This document shows positions 9,761-19,069 of a DNA stretch of 64,000 nt, one piece after another. This stretch comes from Grimontia celer (GTDB lineage: Bacteria; Pseudomonadota; Gammaproteobacteria; Enterobacterales; Vibrionaceae). Both the position numbers and the translations under genes were made by a program. The stretch covers positions 1 to 64,000 of the forward strand of contig NZ_FIZX01000002.1 in assembly GCF_900055185.1 (NCBI RefSeq). The letters run 5' to 3'. Below the pieces are notes generated by a model. That model worked only from the letters and a program-made list of their open reading frames with translations, searched no databases and was not told where the DNA came from. The number at the start of each line of letters is the position of its first letter. Within the stretch, counting starts at the first letter, position 1.

Positions 9761-10327
9761 ATGGAATCAGGGTCAAAGCAAAAGGAAGAAGCCTTCCTAA
9801 TAGTTAAAGAGCTAGTCGACACATTTCTTGGAACATCTGGAGATGGATACGCATTAAACGTGCCTGCAGACATGCGTATTGGCAATGTTGACGATGATGG
9901 ATGGTGTGAATGGAAATCTACTGACAGCTCTGTCACCAGCGAGGACATACAAGCTATAGAGGATGGATTGGGTTTCAAACTTCCGCTTCTCCTTTCAGAG
10001 TACCTGACTTATAAATGTCTTCTGATGACAGATTTTTCTGTTCGCCTTCCTCAAACCCCTTGTGATAATCCTCTTTTTGAGTTTATGGAGTATGTAACTC
10101 TTTATAACGAAAAATTTAAATCGTTAGACTTGTTCCCGTTCGCATATGACGAAAATGACGCAGGCCCAATTTGCCTAGATATACGAGGCTTTCATACCAA
10201 CGAAAGTGCAGTAGTTGTATATGACTATACGTATGCGGGTGACCCCGAATATAGAGGCGACTTAGCTTGGCCTGACTTAAAAGAGCTTTTTCTACATATG
10301 ATTTCAGAGCTTAAGCAATATCAGTAA
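9761..10327 (+). CDS. SMI1/KNR4 (SUKH) family immunity protein
   Basis: The 188-residue protein has the SUKH signature SEDIQAIEDGLGFKLPLLLS at residues 63-82, followed by YLTYKCLL and a C-terminal WPDLKELFLHMISEL helix. An N-terminal extension of about 60 residues precedes the domain. It is the last gene of the rhs-associated immunity array. The ribosome site is weak (AGAG before ATG 9761). Its toxin partner is not present intact, so it is an orphan immunity gene or the partner of the remnant just upstream. Confidence 0.8.
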   Translation: MESGSKQKEEAFLIVKELVDTFLGTSGDGYALNVPADMRIGNVDDDGWCEWKSTDSSVTSEDIQAIEDGLGFKLPLLLSEYLTYKCLLMTDFSVRLPQTPCDNPLFEFMEYVTLYNEKFKSLDLFPFAYDENDAGPICLDIRGFHTNESAVVVYDYTYAGDPEYRGDLAWPDLKELFLHMISELKQYQ

Positions 10328-10385
10328 CTTTTTTCATACCTATTTAACTACTGTGGCGCTTCTCGATGTAGGCATACTTGCGCTT

Positions 10386-11282
10386 TTAACAAGCCCCCAA
10401 CAACCACTCACAAAATGCATGGGTCGATAGGTTTCGTTGCTTAGTTTCCTCATCCATTCGGCCTGATGCCACCACACTCACCCATTCTTCCAGCATGGCT
10501 TTAAAGCCCTTGGTTTCTAGGGTATTTGTCCAATCGGGCAGTTCGACAGTTTGGGTGATGCCGTTCTCGAATTTCTCGCCTTTCAAAAAGCTGTTAAATT
10601 GATAAGCTTCGTTTTCAAAGGCCAACGACACTGACTCGCAGGTTTTGCCAAACTGGCGGTTCATTTGGCCATTGAACAGAGTGCCATTTTCTTCCCACGA
10701 GAGATTGATCATGGCGATTTCATCGCCCGCTTTCTGGCACACCACCTGTATGTCTTGCTGGTCAATATTTCCATGGACATTGAGCGAATCAATCACGTGG
10801 ATCATGTCATCGAAAATAAAGTCCTGTGCTTTGCCTGTCAGATTGAGTCGATGTTTGTGCCAAGTAAGCGTTCGAAGATCAGCTCGGCCCACCAGCGTGT
10901 TCCAAAGTGGAATGTAGCGGCGATTGAAGCCAACAAACAAAGGGACGGATTTATGCTCTGACAGCTCATGAAGCTTTTGGTAGTCGGCAAAATTCAGCGT
11001 GGCAGGCTTATCAACGAAAACGGGAATGTGCTGCTCCATAAAGAACGTAGCAATAGCAGCATGCGTCTCACTGCTGGTGTGGATCATCACGCCATCGATA
11101 TTCATCTTAAGCAACTCGCGATAATCGCGGCAGGTTTCCGCAATGCGATATTCGCTAGCGACTGCTGCTAGTTTTTCTGGGTTCCGGGTACAAAAAATAA
11201 GCTCGAGATTTGGCATGCGGGTGAGCAAAGGAAGGTAGGCTTTAGTAGCAATATCACCTAAACCGATTACGGCAATTCTCAT
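10386..11282 (-). CDS. Gfo/Idh/MocA family oxidoreductase, YceM/MviM-like
   Basis: The 298-residue protein has an N-terminal Rossmann fold (VIGLGDIA at 5-12), the DKP version of the family's EKP motif (VFVDKPATL, near residue 90) and VGFNRRYIPLW near 118, which resembles YceM/MviM. Such enzymes are NAD(P)-dependent dehydrogenases of sugars or sugar derivatives; the substrate here is unknown. ATG 11282 has GGGAAA upstream. The gene runs away from the T6SS island and marks the return to ordinary chromosome. Confidence 0.85.
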   Translation of the reverse strand: MRIAVIGLGDIATKAYLPLLTRMPNLELIFCTRNPEKLAAVASEYRIAETCRDYRELLKMNIDGVMIHTSSETHAAIATFFMEQHIPVFVDKPATLNFADYQKLHELSEHKSVPLFVGFNRRYIPLWNTLVGRADLRTLTWHKHRLNLTGKAQDFIFDDMIHVIDSLNVHGNIDQQDIQVVCQKAGDEIAMINLSWEENGTLFNGQMNRQFGKTCESVSLAFENEAYQFNSFLKGEKFENGITQTVELPDWTNTLETKGFKAMLEEWVSVVASGRMDEETKQRNLSTHAFCEWLLGAC

Positions 11283-11493
11283 TCATTTCCCTTTCATTGT
11301 TGAAGCAGATTGCTTGCTAATTCGGAGCCAATCGCAAGCTGAAAACCTAGCTTGGAGGGTATCATTTCTGCACCGATTTAGACTCCAGACGCGTCACACT
11401 AAAGAGACATTTTCGATATTCACGTTCTCTATTTCGTTCTTACTGCTTTTGCTGTTCCTCGCCTATTGACACCTATTTGGCGCCATTGATAGG

Positions 11494-11511
11494 TTACGTT
11501 ATAACATAACA
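11494..11511. promoter_or_regulatory. GTTATAAC-centred palindrome, possible Zur-type operator
   Basis: The 18-bp sequence GTTACGTTATAACATAAC is a near-perfect palindrome with the same length and centre as the one at 56348-56365. It lies in the 312-bp divergent spacer 11283-11594, 84 bp before ATG 11595. Assignment to Zur is an inference from resemblance to published proteobacterial Zur boxes. Nothing else stands out in this spacer. Confidence 0.45.
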
Positions 11512-11594
11512 ACTCAGTTTGGCTAGGATGCGAATCCAGAACGTAGAGAAGCATGTTAGATGCTCGTGTTGGGTCTGTATTTCAAGGGATATGA

Positions 11595-12032
11595 ATGAAA
11601 GACATTAAACCTATTTTCCGGAATCTCGAGAAAATGCTCCGGCAGTCGTCATGGTTTGATGATGGTTGGGAAATATATAACCGTGGCGTGTACATGCAGC
11701 TTTATAAGGAAAATTGGCACAATGAGGCTCAAGGCGGCATCCACTTTGAAACCTATATTGAAGCGCCGCAGTTAAAGCAGAAAGAGTTTCCTATCTGTAT
11801 GCACGCAGAAGAAGACTGCCCTTCACAATCTGAATTTGTCCGCAAATTTCTGCAACTTGAAGGTGAGAAAATAAAGGACTGGAAAGGCTATCAAACCATA
11901 GGGGGCGGTTATCATATTTGTCAGCGCAACCTGCCTCTCAACTTTAAAAACCTCGAACAAAAGCTGTATGAAGAGTTTAATCGTCTCCGACAATTTGAAG
12001 GCGGTATTGAGCAGACACTGAGTGAGCTCTGA
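11595..12032 (+). CDS. Hypothetical protein, 145 residues
   Basis: I do not recognise a family. The soluble product has several aromatic clusters (SSWFDDGWEIYNRGVYMQLY near 19-38) and a Cys pair (CMHAEEDC). It lacks a signal peptide and membrane segments. GGGATATGA before ATG 11595 supplies a plausible ribosome site. It is followed after 12 bp by the DUF1289 gene and probably shares its transcript, behind the GTTATAAC palindrome. Confidence 0.75.
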   Translation: MKDIKPIFRNLEKMLRQSSWFDDGWEIYNRGVYMQLYKENWHNEAQGGIHFETYIEAPQLKQKEFPICMHAEEDCPSQSEFVRKFLQLEGEKIKDWKGYQTIGGGYHICQRNLPLNFKNLEQKLYEEFNRLRQFEGGIEQTLSEL

Positions 12033-12044
12033 AGCAGGATAACG

Positions 12045-12239
12045 ATGAAGCGGAATCAAAGTCCCTGTATTGATGTGTGTGATTTTTCTGGCCCCAAAGG
12101 GTGGTGTTTGGGGTGTGGCCGCACACGCGAAGAATGCCATACATGGAAAGGCATGAAACCCTACGACAAGAACACCCTTCAAAAAGCACTGAAGAAACGG
12201 ATGGTAAAGATTAAAACCCTACACAGTGAGAAAGACTAG
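12045..12239 (+). CDS. DUF1289 domain protein
   Basis: The 64-residue protein has the four-cysteine DUF1289 pattern: CIDVC near the start, CLGCGRTREEC in the middle, then W and the basic end KKRMVKI. The spacing of cysteines suggests a bound metal or cluster; the role of the family is not known to me. Its partner upstream and the possible Zur palindrome make metal-linked regulation conceivable. Confidence 0.85.
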   Translation: MKRNQSPCIDVCDFSGPKGWCLGCGRTREECHTWKGMKPYDKNTLQKALKKRMVKIKTLHSEKD

Positions 12240-12286
12240 AGCCTCAGCCTTTCACCTCTACTCTACCCGTCCATTACTCAATGTAT

Positions 12287-12604
12287 CTAAAGGCTGTAGT
12301 CGCGTTCTACTTTAGCGATGCGGGTCGTGAATGCGGCATACCATTTTTCCCGCCCAAGCTTCTGAGCTCGCACATGCTCAACGTTCGCTTTCCACTGTTT
12401 GATGGAGTCGAGATCCTTCCAGTAGGAGATCGTGATCCCCAAACCATCTCTGACTGATTCTATGCCAAGAAAACCCGGCTCTTGAGCGGCCAGTTCAACC
12501 ATGCGTTCAGCCATATCGCCATAGCCATCTTCAACATCAGTTCTTACGTTGGTAAATATCACCGCGTAATAAGGGGGTTTAGGGGTTTTCGCAATGTCAG
12601 ACAT
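12287..12604 (-). CDS. Antibiotic biosynthesis monooxygenase-fold (ABM) protein
   Basis: The 105-residue product has the ABM ferredoxin-like pattern: YYAVIFTNVRTD, then MAERMVELAAQEPGFLGIES, then ISYWKDLDSIKQW. Such proteins are small cofactor-free oxygenases or binding proteins. I choose ATG 12604 (MSDIAKTPKPP) because AAGGA precedes it well; the frame stays open upstream for 32 codons without a ribosome site. The substrate is unknown. Confidence 0.8.
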   Translation of the reverse strand: MSDIAKTPKPPYYAVIFTNVRTDVEDGYGDMAERMVELAAQEPGFLGIESVRDGLGITISYWKDLDSIKQWKANVEHVRAQKLGREKWYAAFTTRIAKVERDYSL

Positions 12605-12776
12605 AGGTATTCCTTTACCAATGAGGGATTCGCTACTCAGCATACGGAAGCGTATCCGTAAGTACACCTTTGCAGTGCAGGTAAAGTGTTTTTTCGTCAC
12701 AAAGTAGCATTGTGCATGAACACTTAACTGCTTAGTTTTAAATCTGTTCCCACCGGAATCAAGAGGTTAAGCAGTT

Positions 12777-13769
12777 ATGGTCAGCATCTCTCTTACTACG
12801 CTAATACGTAGTCTGTTCGTGGCTATCACACTGATGGCAGTATCTTTATCAGCACTCGCTAGCGAACTCCCTGTGGTCAAAGTTGGGGTTTTGAAGTTCG
12901 GCACCATTAACTGGGAAATGGATGTCATTAAACGTCACAAGCTGGATGAAAAAGCAGGTTTTATCCTTGATATCACACCTCTGGCTTCCAAGAATGCCTC
13001 TTCCGTCGCGCTACAAGGTGAGGCTGTCGACGTCATTTTCTCTGATTGGGTTTGGGTTAGCAGGCAACGTGCAGCGGGCAAAACCTACACCCTCTCACCC
13101 ACTTCTGCGACGGCAGGCGGTATGTTCGCGGCTGCCGACATTCAGCTCTCTTCACCCTGCGATATAGGCGGTCAGAAACTCGGCATCGCAGGTGGCGCGG
13201 TCGATAAAACCTGGCTCCTTTACCAAGCCTATTGCGAAGCCAAAGAAAACAAAGCAATCAGCGCGTTGACTGAACAACAGTTCGTTGCGCCTCCACTGTT
13301 AAACAAGCTTCTGATGCAAAACAAAGTTCCTGTCGGAATCAACTTCTGGCATTACGGCGCAAGACTCAAAGCTGCGGGGTTTCAGCCTGTTATCAGTCTT
13401 GACGAAATCGTCAAAGGCTTAGGGATCAATACTCAGGTGCCTATGCTTGGTTGGGTGTTCGATGAGAAGTGGGCGAATGCGAATCCATCTTTGGTCTCAG
13501 CGTTTTTGAAAACATCTGCCGACGCGAGAGCTATGTTGCGATCCTCCGATGCGGAATGGGATGTCATCAGGCCACTCACCAAGGCAGAGAATGACGAGGT
13601 GTTCAATGCGCTTAAAACTGCTTATCGGCGCGGCTTCTCAGGCGTGTTTGGCGAGGAACAGCTGAATGCCGCCGCAAAAATCTTCGATATTCTCGCCAAA
13701 GAAGGCGGGCCGAAACTTGTGGGTAAATCAACCACACTGAGTGACGGCACGTTCTGGCTAAAGCCATAA
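12777..13769 (+). CDS. ABC transporter periplasmic binding protein (NitT/SsuA/TauA type)
   Basis: The 330-residue protein has a signal peptide ending near residue 28 (SLSALA) and a two-lobed binding protein of the NMT1/SsuA type. Motifs include VKVGVLKFGTINWEMD at the start of the mature part and LQGEAVDVIFSDWVW near residue 80. It heads the three-gene importer that continues with the permease and ATPase. Relatives bind sulfonates, nitrate or thiamin precursors; the sequence does not show the ligand. Confidence 0.88.
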   Translation: MVSISLTTLIRSLFVAITLMAVSLSALASELPVVKVGVLKFGTINWEMDVIKRHKLDEKAGFILDITPLASKNASSVALQGEAVDVIFSDWVWVSRQRAAGKTYTLSPTSATAGGMFAAADIQLSSPCDIGGQKLGIAGGAVDKTWLLYQAYCEAKENKAISALTEQQFVAPPLLNKLLMQNKVPVGINFWHYGARLKAAGFQPVISLDEIVKGLGINTQVPMLGWVFDEKWANANPSLVSAFLKTSADARAMLRSSDAEWDVIRPLTKAENDEVFNALKTAYRRGFSGVFGEEQLNAAAKIFDILAKEGGPKLVGKSTTLSDGTFWLKP

Positions 13770-13786
13770 ACGGAAACGGCTAACGA

Positions 13787-14530
13787 GTGAGCTTATCAAG
13801 CTACCAACGCTACCTACTCCCAGTTCTGCTGCTGGTGTTTTGGCAGTGGTCAGCGGCGCTGGTTAACAGCGCCGAATATCCAACGCCTGTTCAGGTCTAC
13901 AACGCTTTTGTTTTTGAGCTGCTCAATGAGCAGATGCTTTCTCATCTTGGCATCACGCTTTGGCGGGTGTTTCTGAGCTTTATTATTTCCATGGTGCTCG
14001 GAGTGATATTTGGCATCCTGATGGGTCGCTTTCCAAGGCTCAATGAGCTATCGGATCCCTTATTGATTCTCGCACTCAATATTCCTGCCCTTGTAACCAT
14101 ATTGCTTTGTTACTTGAGTATTGGCTTGGTAGAAACCGCCGCGGTCACCGCCGTTGCGCTAAACAAAATCCCCACAGTCGTCGCGATGATCCGAGAAGGT
14201 GCTCGGGTGGTTGATAATGATTTGATGGATGTCGCCAAGGTTTTCCGCCTCTCCCCGACCAAGCGCTTTTTCATCGTTTTCCTTCCACAGCTTTACCCAT
14301 ACATCATGGCATCGGCTCGCACCGGGTTATCGCTGATTTGGAAAATAGTACTGGTCGTTGAGCTGTTAGGTCGCAGCAATGGCGTCGGGTTCAAACTTCA
14401 CACCATGTTCCAGTTCTTCGATATTGCAGGCATTCTTGCCTACACCTTCGCCTTTGTCACTGTGATTTTCCTGCTCGAATCTCTGCTTTTCCGCCCTCTC
14501 GATAAAGTTGTTTCAAGGGGTCGAGCATGA
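13787..14530 (+). CDS. ABC transporter permease (SsuC/TauC type)
   Basis: The 247-residue inner-membrane protein has about six hydrophobic segments, starting with LLPVLLLVFWQWSAAL, and the cytoplasmic EAA-like loop near LMDVAKVFRLSPTKRF (about 147-162). The GTG start at 13787 is the only reasonable one; its ribosome site is weak. The stop overlaps the ATPase start as ATGA. It forms the channel for the binding protein just upstream. Confidence 0.87.
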   Translation: MSLSSYQRYLLPVLLLVFWQWSAALVNSAEYPTPVQVYNAFVFELLNEQMLSHLGITLWRVFLSFIISMVLGVIFGILMGRFPRLNELSDPLLILALNIPALVTILLCYLSIGLVETAAVTAVALNKIPTVVAMIREGARVVDNDLMDVAKVFRLSPTKRFFIVFLPQLYPYIMASARTGLSLIWKIVLVVELLGRSNGVGFKLHTMFQFFDIAGILAYTFAFVTVIFLLESLLFRPLDKVVSRGRA

Positions 14531-15270
14531 TTTCGATTACGCTGAATATCGAGGAAAAAAGCTATGGCTCTGAAACGCCAGTGCTGGGCTCACTGCGTGG
14601 TCAATTTAAACTAGGAAAAATCACCGCGATTGTTGGCCCTTCTGGTTGTGGTAAATCCACCTTACTCAACATGATTGCGGGGTTGGAAAGCTCACAAAAA
14701 GGAGAAGTCGGCTTTTCTGAAACATCAGAAATAAAGCCAAGGGTGGGTTACATTTTCCAATCGCCGAGATTGATGCCATGGCTCACCGCCAAGGAAAACC
14801 TTGAACTGATAGCTGGGAAGAGCAATCCCGCCATTCAGGAAACACTCAGTGCCATGGGTATTCTCGATAAACTGGATAGCTATCCTTCTCAGCTTTCAGG
14901 TGGCATGCAGCGTCGAGTCAGTATTGCCCGAGCATTCGTTTATCAACCAGAACTACTGCTGTTAGACGAGCCTTTCACCTCGCTTGACGCCCCGACAGCC
15001 GATCAGCTTAGGCAACAACTTATTGCGCTGTGGCAGCGCCAACAATCGACTATGGTGTTTGTCACCCACGATCTTCGTGAAGCGATTTCAATGGCAGATG
15101 AGATCTGGTTTTTGAGCCGCCCTCCCACGACGGTCATCCATACCCTTTCCATCAACCAACCGCCGAAAAGGCTGTTGGGAGACATACAAAGAATGCAGGA
15201 AATTGACCGCATTGCGTCATCACTATTACAGCAGCACCCCAAATTACTCAGTGGCATTGCACACCACTAG
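14527..15270 (+). CDS. ABC transporter ATP-binding protein (SsuB/TauB type)
   Basis: The 247-residue ATPase has Walker [10 protein letters not shown] (about 37-45), the signature LSGGMQRR, Walker B LLLLDEPF and the switch histidine in FVTHD. It powers the importer with the two genes before it. The ATGA overlap with the permease points to coupled translation. The C-terminal tail (TVIHTLSINQPPKR) matches SsuB/TauB-type proteins. Confidence 0.9.
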   Translation: MISITLNIEEKSYGSETPVLGSLRGQFKLGKITAIVGPSGCGKSTLLNMIAGLESSQKGEVGFSETSEIKPRVGYIFQSPRLMPWLTAKENLELIAGKSNPAIQETLSAMGILDKLDSYPSQLSGGMQRRVSIARAFVYQPELLLLDEPFTSLDAPTADQLRQQLIALWQRQQSTMVFVTHDLREAISMADEIWFLSRPPTTVIHTLSINQPPKRLLGDIQRMQEIDRIASSLLQQHPKLLSGIAHH

Positions 15271-15331
15271 CGCCTCACCACGTAGATTGAGATATACTGC
15301 ACTCCTTTCTCATTGCCCGGTGGAAATCAAA

Positions 15332-15727
15332 ATGGCAAAGACGCTGACTCAGGAACGTATTGCTGAAATCCTGAAATTCGACGTAGACCAACGTTACAAA
15401 TACCTGGTGAAGGAAGTGGTGGAAAACCGCGAAATCTGGATCCTGACCGACGAGCATGGCTGCGTGATGCTCAACACCGAAGACGAAGACTGTGTGCCGG
15501 TGTGGCCAAATGAAGAGTTCGCGCAAGAATGGGCAACTGGCGAGTGGGAACACTGCAAACCAGAGCCAATTGGGCTGAATAAATGGCACAGCCGCTGGAC
15601 CAATGGTCTTTTGGACGATGAGCTTTCTATCGTAGCTTTCCCAAATACCGATCTGGAAGGTGTGGTGCTGTTCCCAGATGAATTTGACTTCGACCTGACC
15701 AATCAGGCGAAAAAGCAAAAGCGTTAA
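15332..15727 (+). CDS. DUF2750 domain protein
   Basis: The 131-residue soluble protein opens RYKYLVKEVVENREIWIL and contains EDCVPVWPNEEFAQEWA, the usual DUF2750 pattern. Its function is unknown. ATG 15332 is chosen because the preceding open frame overlaps the ABC ATPase end. TATACT at about 15291 may be the -10 of its own promoter. A terminator follows directly. Confidence 0.85.
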   Translation: MAKTLTQERIAEILKFDVDQRYKYLVKEVVENREIWILTDEHGCVMLNTEDEDCVPVWPNEEFAQEWATGEWEHCKPEPIGLNKWHSRWTNGLLDDELSIVAFPNTDLEGVVLFPDEFDFDLTNQAKKQKR

Positions 15728-15743
15728 TATAACTTCTGAAGTG

Positions 15744-15771
15744 AAAAGAGCGGGCAATGCCCGCTCTTTAT
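15744..15771. terminator. Bidirectional intrinsic terminator
   Basis: AAAGAGCGGGC / GCCCGCTCTTT with a 3-base loop, flanked by A-rich and T-rich runs, lies between the convergent DUF2750 and questin-oxidase-like genes. Confidence 0.85.
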
Positions 15772-15803
15772 ATTTACACCTCTATTTTTGCAGATCTGCA
15801 AAT

Positions 15804-16973
15804 TTATAAGCTCAATGTCACTGGCTTCACATGGGTGTGATCCGCCAACACATTGATGGCTGAAGCTTTAAACAAAGGATTTTCATCCAGTTCTTCAAAC
15901 AGCCATTTGCAGCTGAATACCATTTTGATCGCATGCACTTCAGGTACCTTGCGGATTCCACTGGCAATGTCTGCCCAGTCGATGGCATTCACGTATGCCA
16001 GCGCATCTTCATCCAACGTCGGCAGGGTTTTCGGATAACCCTTCTCGATGTAAAGACCCGTTAACCAAATCCAATAACGTTGCCACAGCTCAGCCAGCAA
16101 AGGACGGTAACCATTCCCTTCTGCCAACACGCGCATGGTGATGTCTGCCAGCGCCTGAAAGCTCGTCACGGCATGAAGCGTGGTCAACGCAGGTTCATAC
16201 AAGTACAAACCGATCGCCCTGTCACCAATTTCGCGCTTCTTAAGCTCGATGTTTTCTTCCGTAATAAAGAACTCATCTGCTACTGAAATATCATGAAGCA
16301 CAGTATCAGAACAGAGCATCTCGCAGATTTGCAAGCTACCACCGAAACGCGTGATTTCAGGTTTGGCAGCATGCACTCTCAGCCATTGCTCTTCTGCAGT
16401 GATAGACTGTGCTGACATATCAATGCGCGGCGGCAACATGCGCTTGTACATGTCTTCAAAGCGGATCGCCCAGTACGCTAAGGCATCAGCAATCAGCCCT
16501 TTGTCGCCATGCATAATGGCAAAGCTCAAACGGATAACCGGGTGAAATAAGCCCATTGGCAGCGCGTATTGCAGCTTTTCAAGTACGCCCATCAGATACG
16601 CAGTTTGGTCGCTCGCAGCTTGCTGCCCTTCGAAGAAAAGGCGTTGGAAATCGGCAAGGTATTCCGCTTTCCCCAGGTATTCCGTCCAATTCTCTTCGGT
16701 CACGACGCCGGTGTCGCGCAGGTGAAGATCTTCTTCAATACGCGCACGATAACGTGGCCAGCTACTGCGAAATGCTTTGATTTCATCATCGGTCGCACCT
16801 AATCCCTGAAGCGACATAATCGTCATTGGGTAATGGTTCGACATACCGCCTTTGGTAACGCCACCAAGGTTGGGGTGGAATGCGCTGTCGCGCTGCATTT
16901 CGTCATTGACCAACGCAGACATTTCTGTTGCCGCGCTGAAGCGTCTTTCTTTGTTTTTGGTTGAGAACAACAT
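15804..16973 (-). CDS. Questin-oxidase-like protein (DUF4243)
   Basis: The 389-residue protein matches the questin oxidase family by its N-terminal GGMSNHYPMTIMSLQGLGA (about 42-60), FRSSWPRYR, and the mid-protein FHPVIRLSFAIMHGD and ALAYWAIRFED. In fungi questin oxidase performs Baeyer-Villiger opening of an anthraquinone; bacterial members are not characterised to my knowledge. AGGAGG before ATG 16973 is a very strong ribosome site. It is the last gene behind two glutathionyl-hydroquinone reductases (32 bp gap), which supports a role in quinone or aromatic turnover. Confidence 0.82.
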   Translation of the reverse strand: MLFSTKNKERRFSAATEMSALVNDEMQRDSAFHPNLGGVTKGGMSNHYPMTIMSLQGLGATDDEIKAFRSSWPRYRARIEEDLHLRDTGVVTEENWTEYLGKAEYLADFQRLFFEGQQAASDQTAYLMGVLEKLQYALPMGLFHPVIRLSFAIMHGDKGLIADALAYWAIRFEDMYKRMLPPRIDMSAQSITAEEQWLRVHAAKPEITRFGGSLQICEMLCSDTVLHDISVADEFFITEENIELKKREIGDRAIGLYLYEPALTTLHAVTSFQALADITMRVLAEGNGYRPLLAELWQRYWIWLTGLYIEKGYPKTLPTLDEDALAYVNAIDWADIASGIRKVPEVHAIKMVFSCKWLFEELDENPLFKASAINVLADHTHVKPVTLSL

Positions 16974-17005
16974 AATGGATCCTCCTTGCGTTGATTGCTG
17001 TTGGT

Positions 17006-17983
17006 TTAATCCAGAAAGCTCACGTATGGCGCAACGGGCACGATGCCGTGCGGGTTTCTAAGTGGGCTTTTCGAGTTATAGCCTCGGCGATAAACATCCA
17101 AATCTATGGTGTCTTTCACACCAGGCTGCTGTACCAGAGTTTTCAAATACGCTGAGATATTCGGGTAATCCCGCAGTGCTTTCAGATTGCACTTGAAGGC
17201 GGTGAAATAACCCACATCAAAGCGCACCAGTGTCGGCAACAATCGCCAGTCTGCTTCGGTAATGGCATCACCCAGCAAGAACGCTTGTTTGCCGAGACGC
17301 GCTTCAATCTCTTCAAGTGATGCAAATAATGCAGTCACTGCCTCGTCATACGCATCCTGCGTTCTGGCAAAACCGGACTTATACACGCCATTGTTCACTG
17401 TGTTAAAAATCCAGTCGTTGGTGTCATCAATCTCTTTAGCCAACGCTTCCGGATAGAAGTCCCGTGTATCACCAGTGATGTCGTTAAACGCACTGTTGAA
17501 CATACGGATAATTTCTGACGATTCATTGCTCACAATGGTTTGGGTCTTTTTATCCCAAAGCACGGGCACTGTGACTCTGCCGGTAAAATCGGGATTCGAC
17601 TTCACATAAAGCTGGTGCATGGCTTCAAGCCCGAGCAAATTGTCGGTAAAGCGTTCCTCGGTGTTATCGAACACCCAACCTTGCTCGGTCCGAAGTGGTG
17701 CCACCAGCGACAAACCCACCACGTTTTCCAGTCCTTTGACTTTTCGGTAAATCAGGGTGCGATGCGCCCAAGGACAGTTCAGAGCTGCAAACAGGTGATA
17801 ACGACCCGCTTCGGCTTTAAAACCCGCTTCACCACTTGATCCCGCTTCCCCGGTTGCGGTGACCCAATTACGGAACTTAGCGACACCGCGAACGAAACGT
17901 CCGTTTGCTTCTGAATACTGCTTCTCTTCCCACTCACGCAGTTGGTCATCGGTGAGCCAACGGCCTTCAATTAACTTACCCAT
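17006..17983 (-). CDS. Glutathionyl-hydroquinone reductase (YqjG/Xi-class GST), copy 2
   Basis: The 325-residue protein belongs to the Xi-class glutathione transferases, which remove glutathione from glutathionyl-hydroquinones. The catalytic Cys70 lies in NCPWAHRT; RVTVPVLWDKKT and IVSNESSEIIRM follow, and the helical C-terminal domain is complete. GGAGG precedes ATG 17983. Its start is 11 bp after the stop of the paralogue upstream, so the two are a tandem duplication in one operon, followed by the questin-oxidase-like gene. Confidence 0.9.
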   Translation of the reverse strand: MGKLIEGRWLTDDQLREWEEKQYSEANGRFVRGVAKFRNWVTATGEAGSSGEAGFKAEAGRYHLFAALNCPWAHRTLIYRKVKGLENVVGLSLVAPLRTEQGWVFDNTEERFTDNLLGLEAMHQLYVKSNPDFTGRVTVPVLWDKKTQTIVSNESSEIIRMFNSAFNDITGDTRDFYPEALAKEIDDTNDWIFNTVNNGVYKSGFARTQDAYDEAVTALFASLEEIEARLGKQAFLLGDAITEADWRLLPTLVRFDVGYFTAFKCNLKALRDYPNISAYLKTLVQQPGVKDTIDLDVYRRGYNSKSPLRNPHGIVPVAPYVSFLD

Positions 17984-17994
17984 CTCTAACCTCC

Positions 17995-18984
17995 TTACTG
18001 CGTAGTGCCGACGTCTTCACGTCCGTGCGGTGCATCGAAATCCAACGCCGGGCCAATCGGCACAATGCGGGTTGGGTTGACCGTTTCATGACTGGCGTAA
18101 TAGTGCGCCTTGATATGGTCGATATTTACTGTCTCTGCGACACCCGCGAACTGGTAGAGCTCTCGAAGGTAGCCCGACAAGTTTGGGTATTCACTGATCC
18201 GGCGACGGCTGCACTTGAAGTGTCCGACATAAACAGCATCGAATCGGATAAGTGTGGTGAACAAGCGCCAGTCTGCTTCAGTAAGCTGTCCGCCCACGAG
18301 GTAGCGATTGGTCGCCAGATGCGCTTCCAGTTTGTCCAGCGCACTGAATACGTCTTCCACTGCTTCATCGTAAGCCTCCTGAGTGGTCGCAAACCCAGCG
18401 CGATACACACCGTTATTAATGTTCGGGTAGACAAAATCGTTCATCTCATCAATGGCTTCCCGCAATGCTTCTGGGTAGTAATCACCCGGAAGCGCGCCGA
18501 TGTCATCAAACGAACTGTTGAGCATGCGAATGATTTCTGAAGACTCATTGCTCACGATGGTTCCGGTCTTCTTATCCCAAAGTACTGGCACCGTGACACG
18601 CCCCGTGTAATCCGGTAATGCGCTCGTATACACCTGGTGCAAATAGGTCGCGCCGTTAATCGCGTCTTCGACCACATCATCACCCGGCAGGAAGGTCCAT
18701 CCGTCATCACCCATAAAGCCATTGACCACCGAAATGGAAATCATCGCTTCCAGCCCTTTCAGTTTTCTGAAAATCAGGGTGCGATGCGCCCAAGGGCACG
18801 CCAGTGAAACATAAAGGTGATAACGACCCGGCTCTGCTTTAAATCCGCCTCCGCCTGTTGGCCCCGCCGAACCATCTTTCGTGATCCAGTTTCGAAAGCT
18901 CGGCGCTTTTCGGGTAAAGCGTCCGTTTGTTTTGCTGGTGTCATACCAATCGGTGCGCCAAACACCGTCTACCAATAAGCCCAT
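17995..18984 (-). CDS. Glutathionyl-hydroquinone reductase (YqjG/Xi-class GST), copy 1
   Basis: The 329-residue product shares the family order with its downstream neighbour: catalytic Cys63 in ACPWAHRT, RVTVPVLWDKKT, IVSNESSEIIRM. I start at ATG 18984 (MGLLVDGVWR) because TTGGAGG sits at the right distance; an open extension of 14 codons lacks a ribosome site. It is the first gene of the three-gene operon, with a palindrome about 90 bp upstream (19070-19092). The copies are clearly diverged in the first 60 residues and C-terminal end, so they may differ in substrate. Confidence 0.9.
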   Translation of the reverse strand: MGLLVDGVWRTDWYDTSKTNGRFTRKAPSFRNWITKDGSAGPTGGGGFKAEPGRYHLYVSLACPWAHRTLIFRKLKGLEAMISISVVNGFMGDDGWTFLPGDDVVEDAINGATYLHQVYTSALPDYTGRVTVPVLWDKKTGTIVSNESSEIIRMLNSSFDDIGALPGDYYPEALREAIDEMNDFVYPNINNGVYRAGFATTQEAYDEAVEDVFSALDKLEAHLATNRYLVGGQLTEADWRLFTTLIRFDAVYVGHFKCSRRRISEYPNLSGYLRELYQFAGVAETVNIDHIKAHYYASHETVNPTRIVPIGPALDFDAPHGREDVGTTQ

Positions 18985-19069
18985 TGCCGTGCCTCCAAGC
19001 TGTGTAATTTGCTGATGGGCTAACAATAGATGTTATTGAGTGAAGGAAAAACAGCAGTAAAGTGAAATG

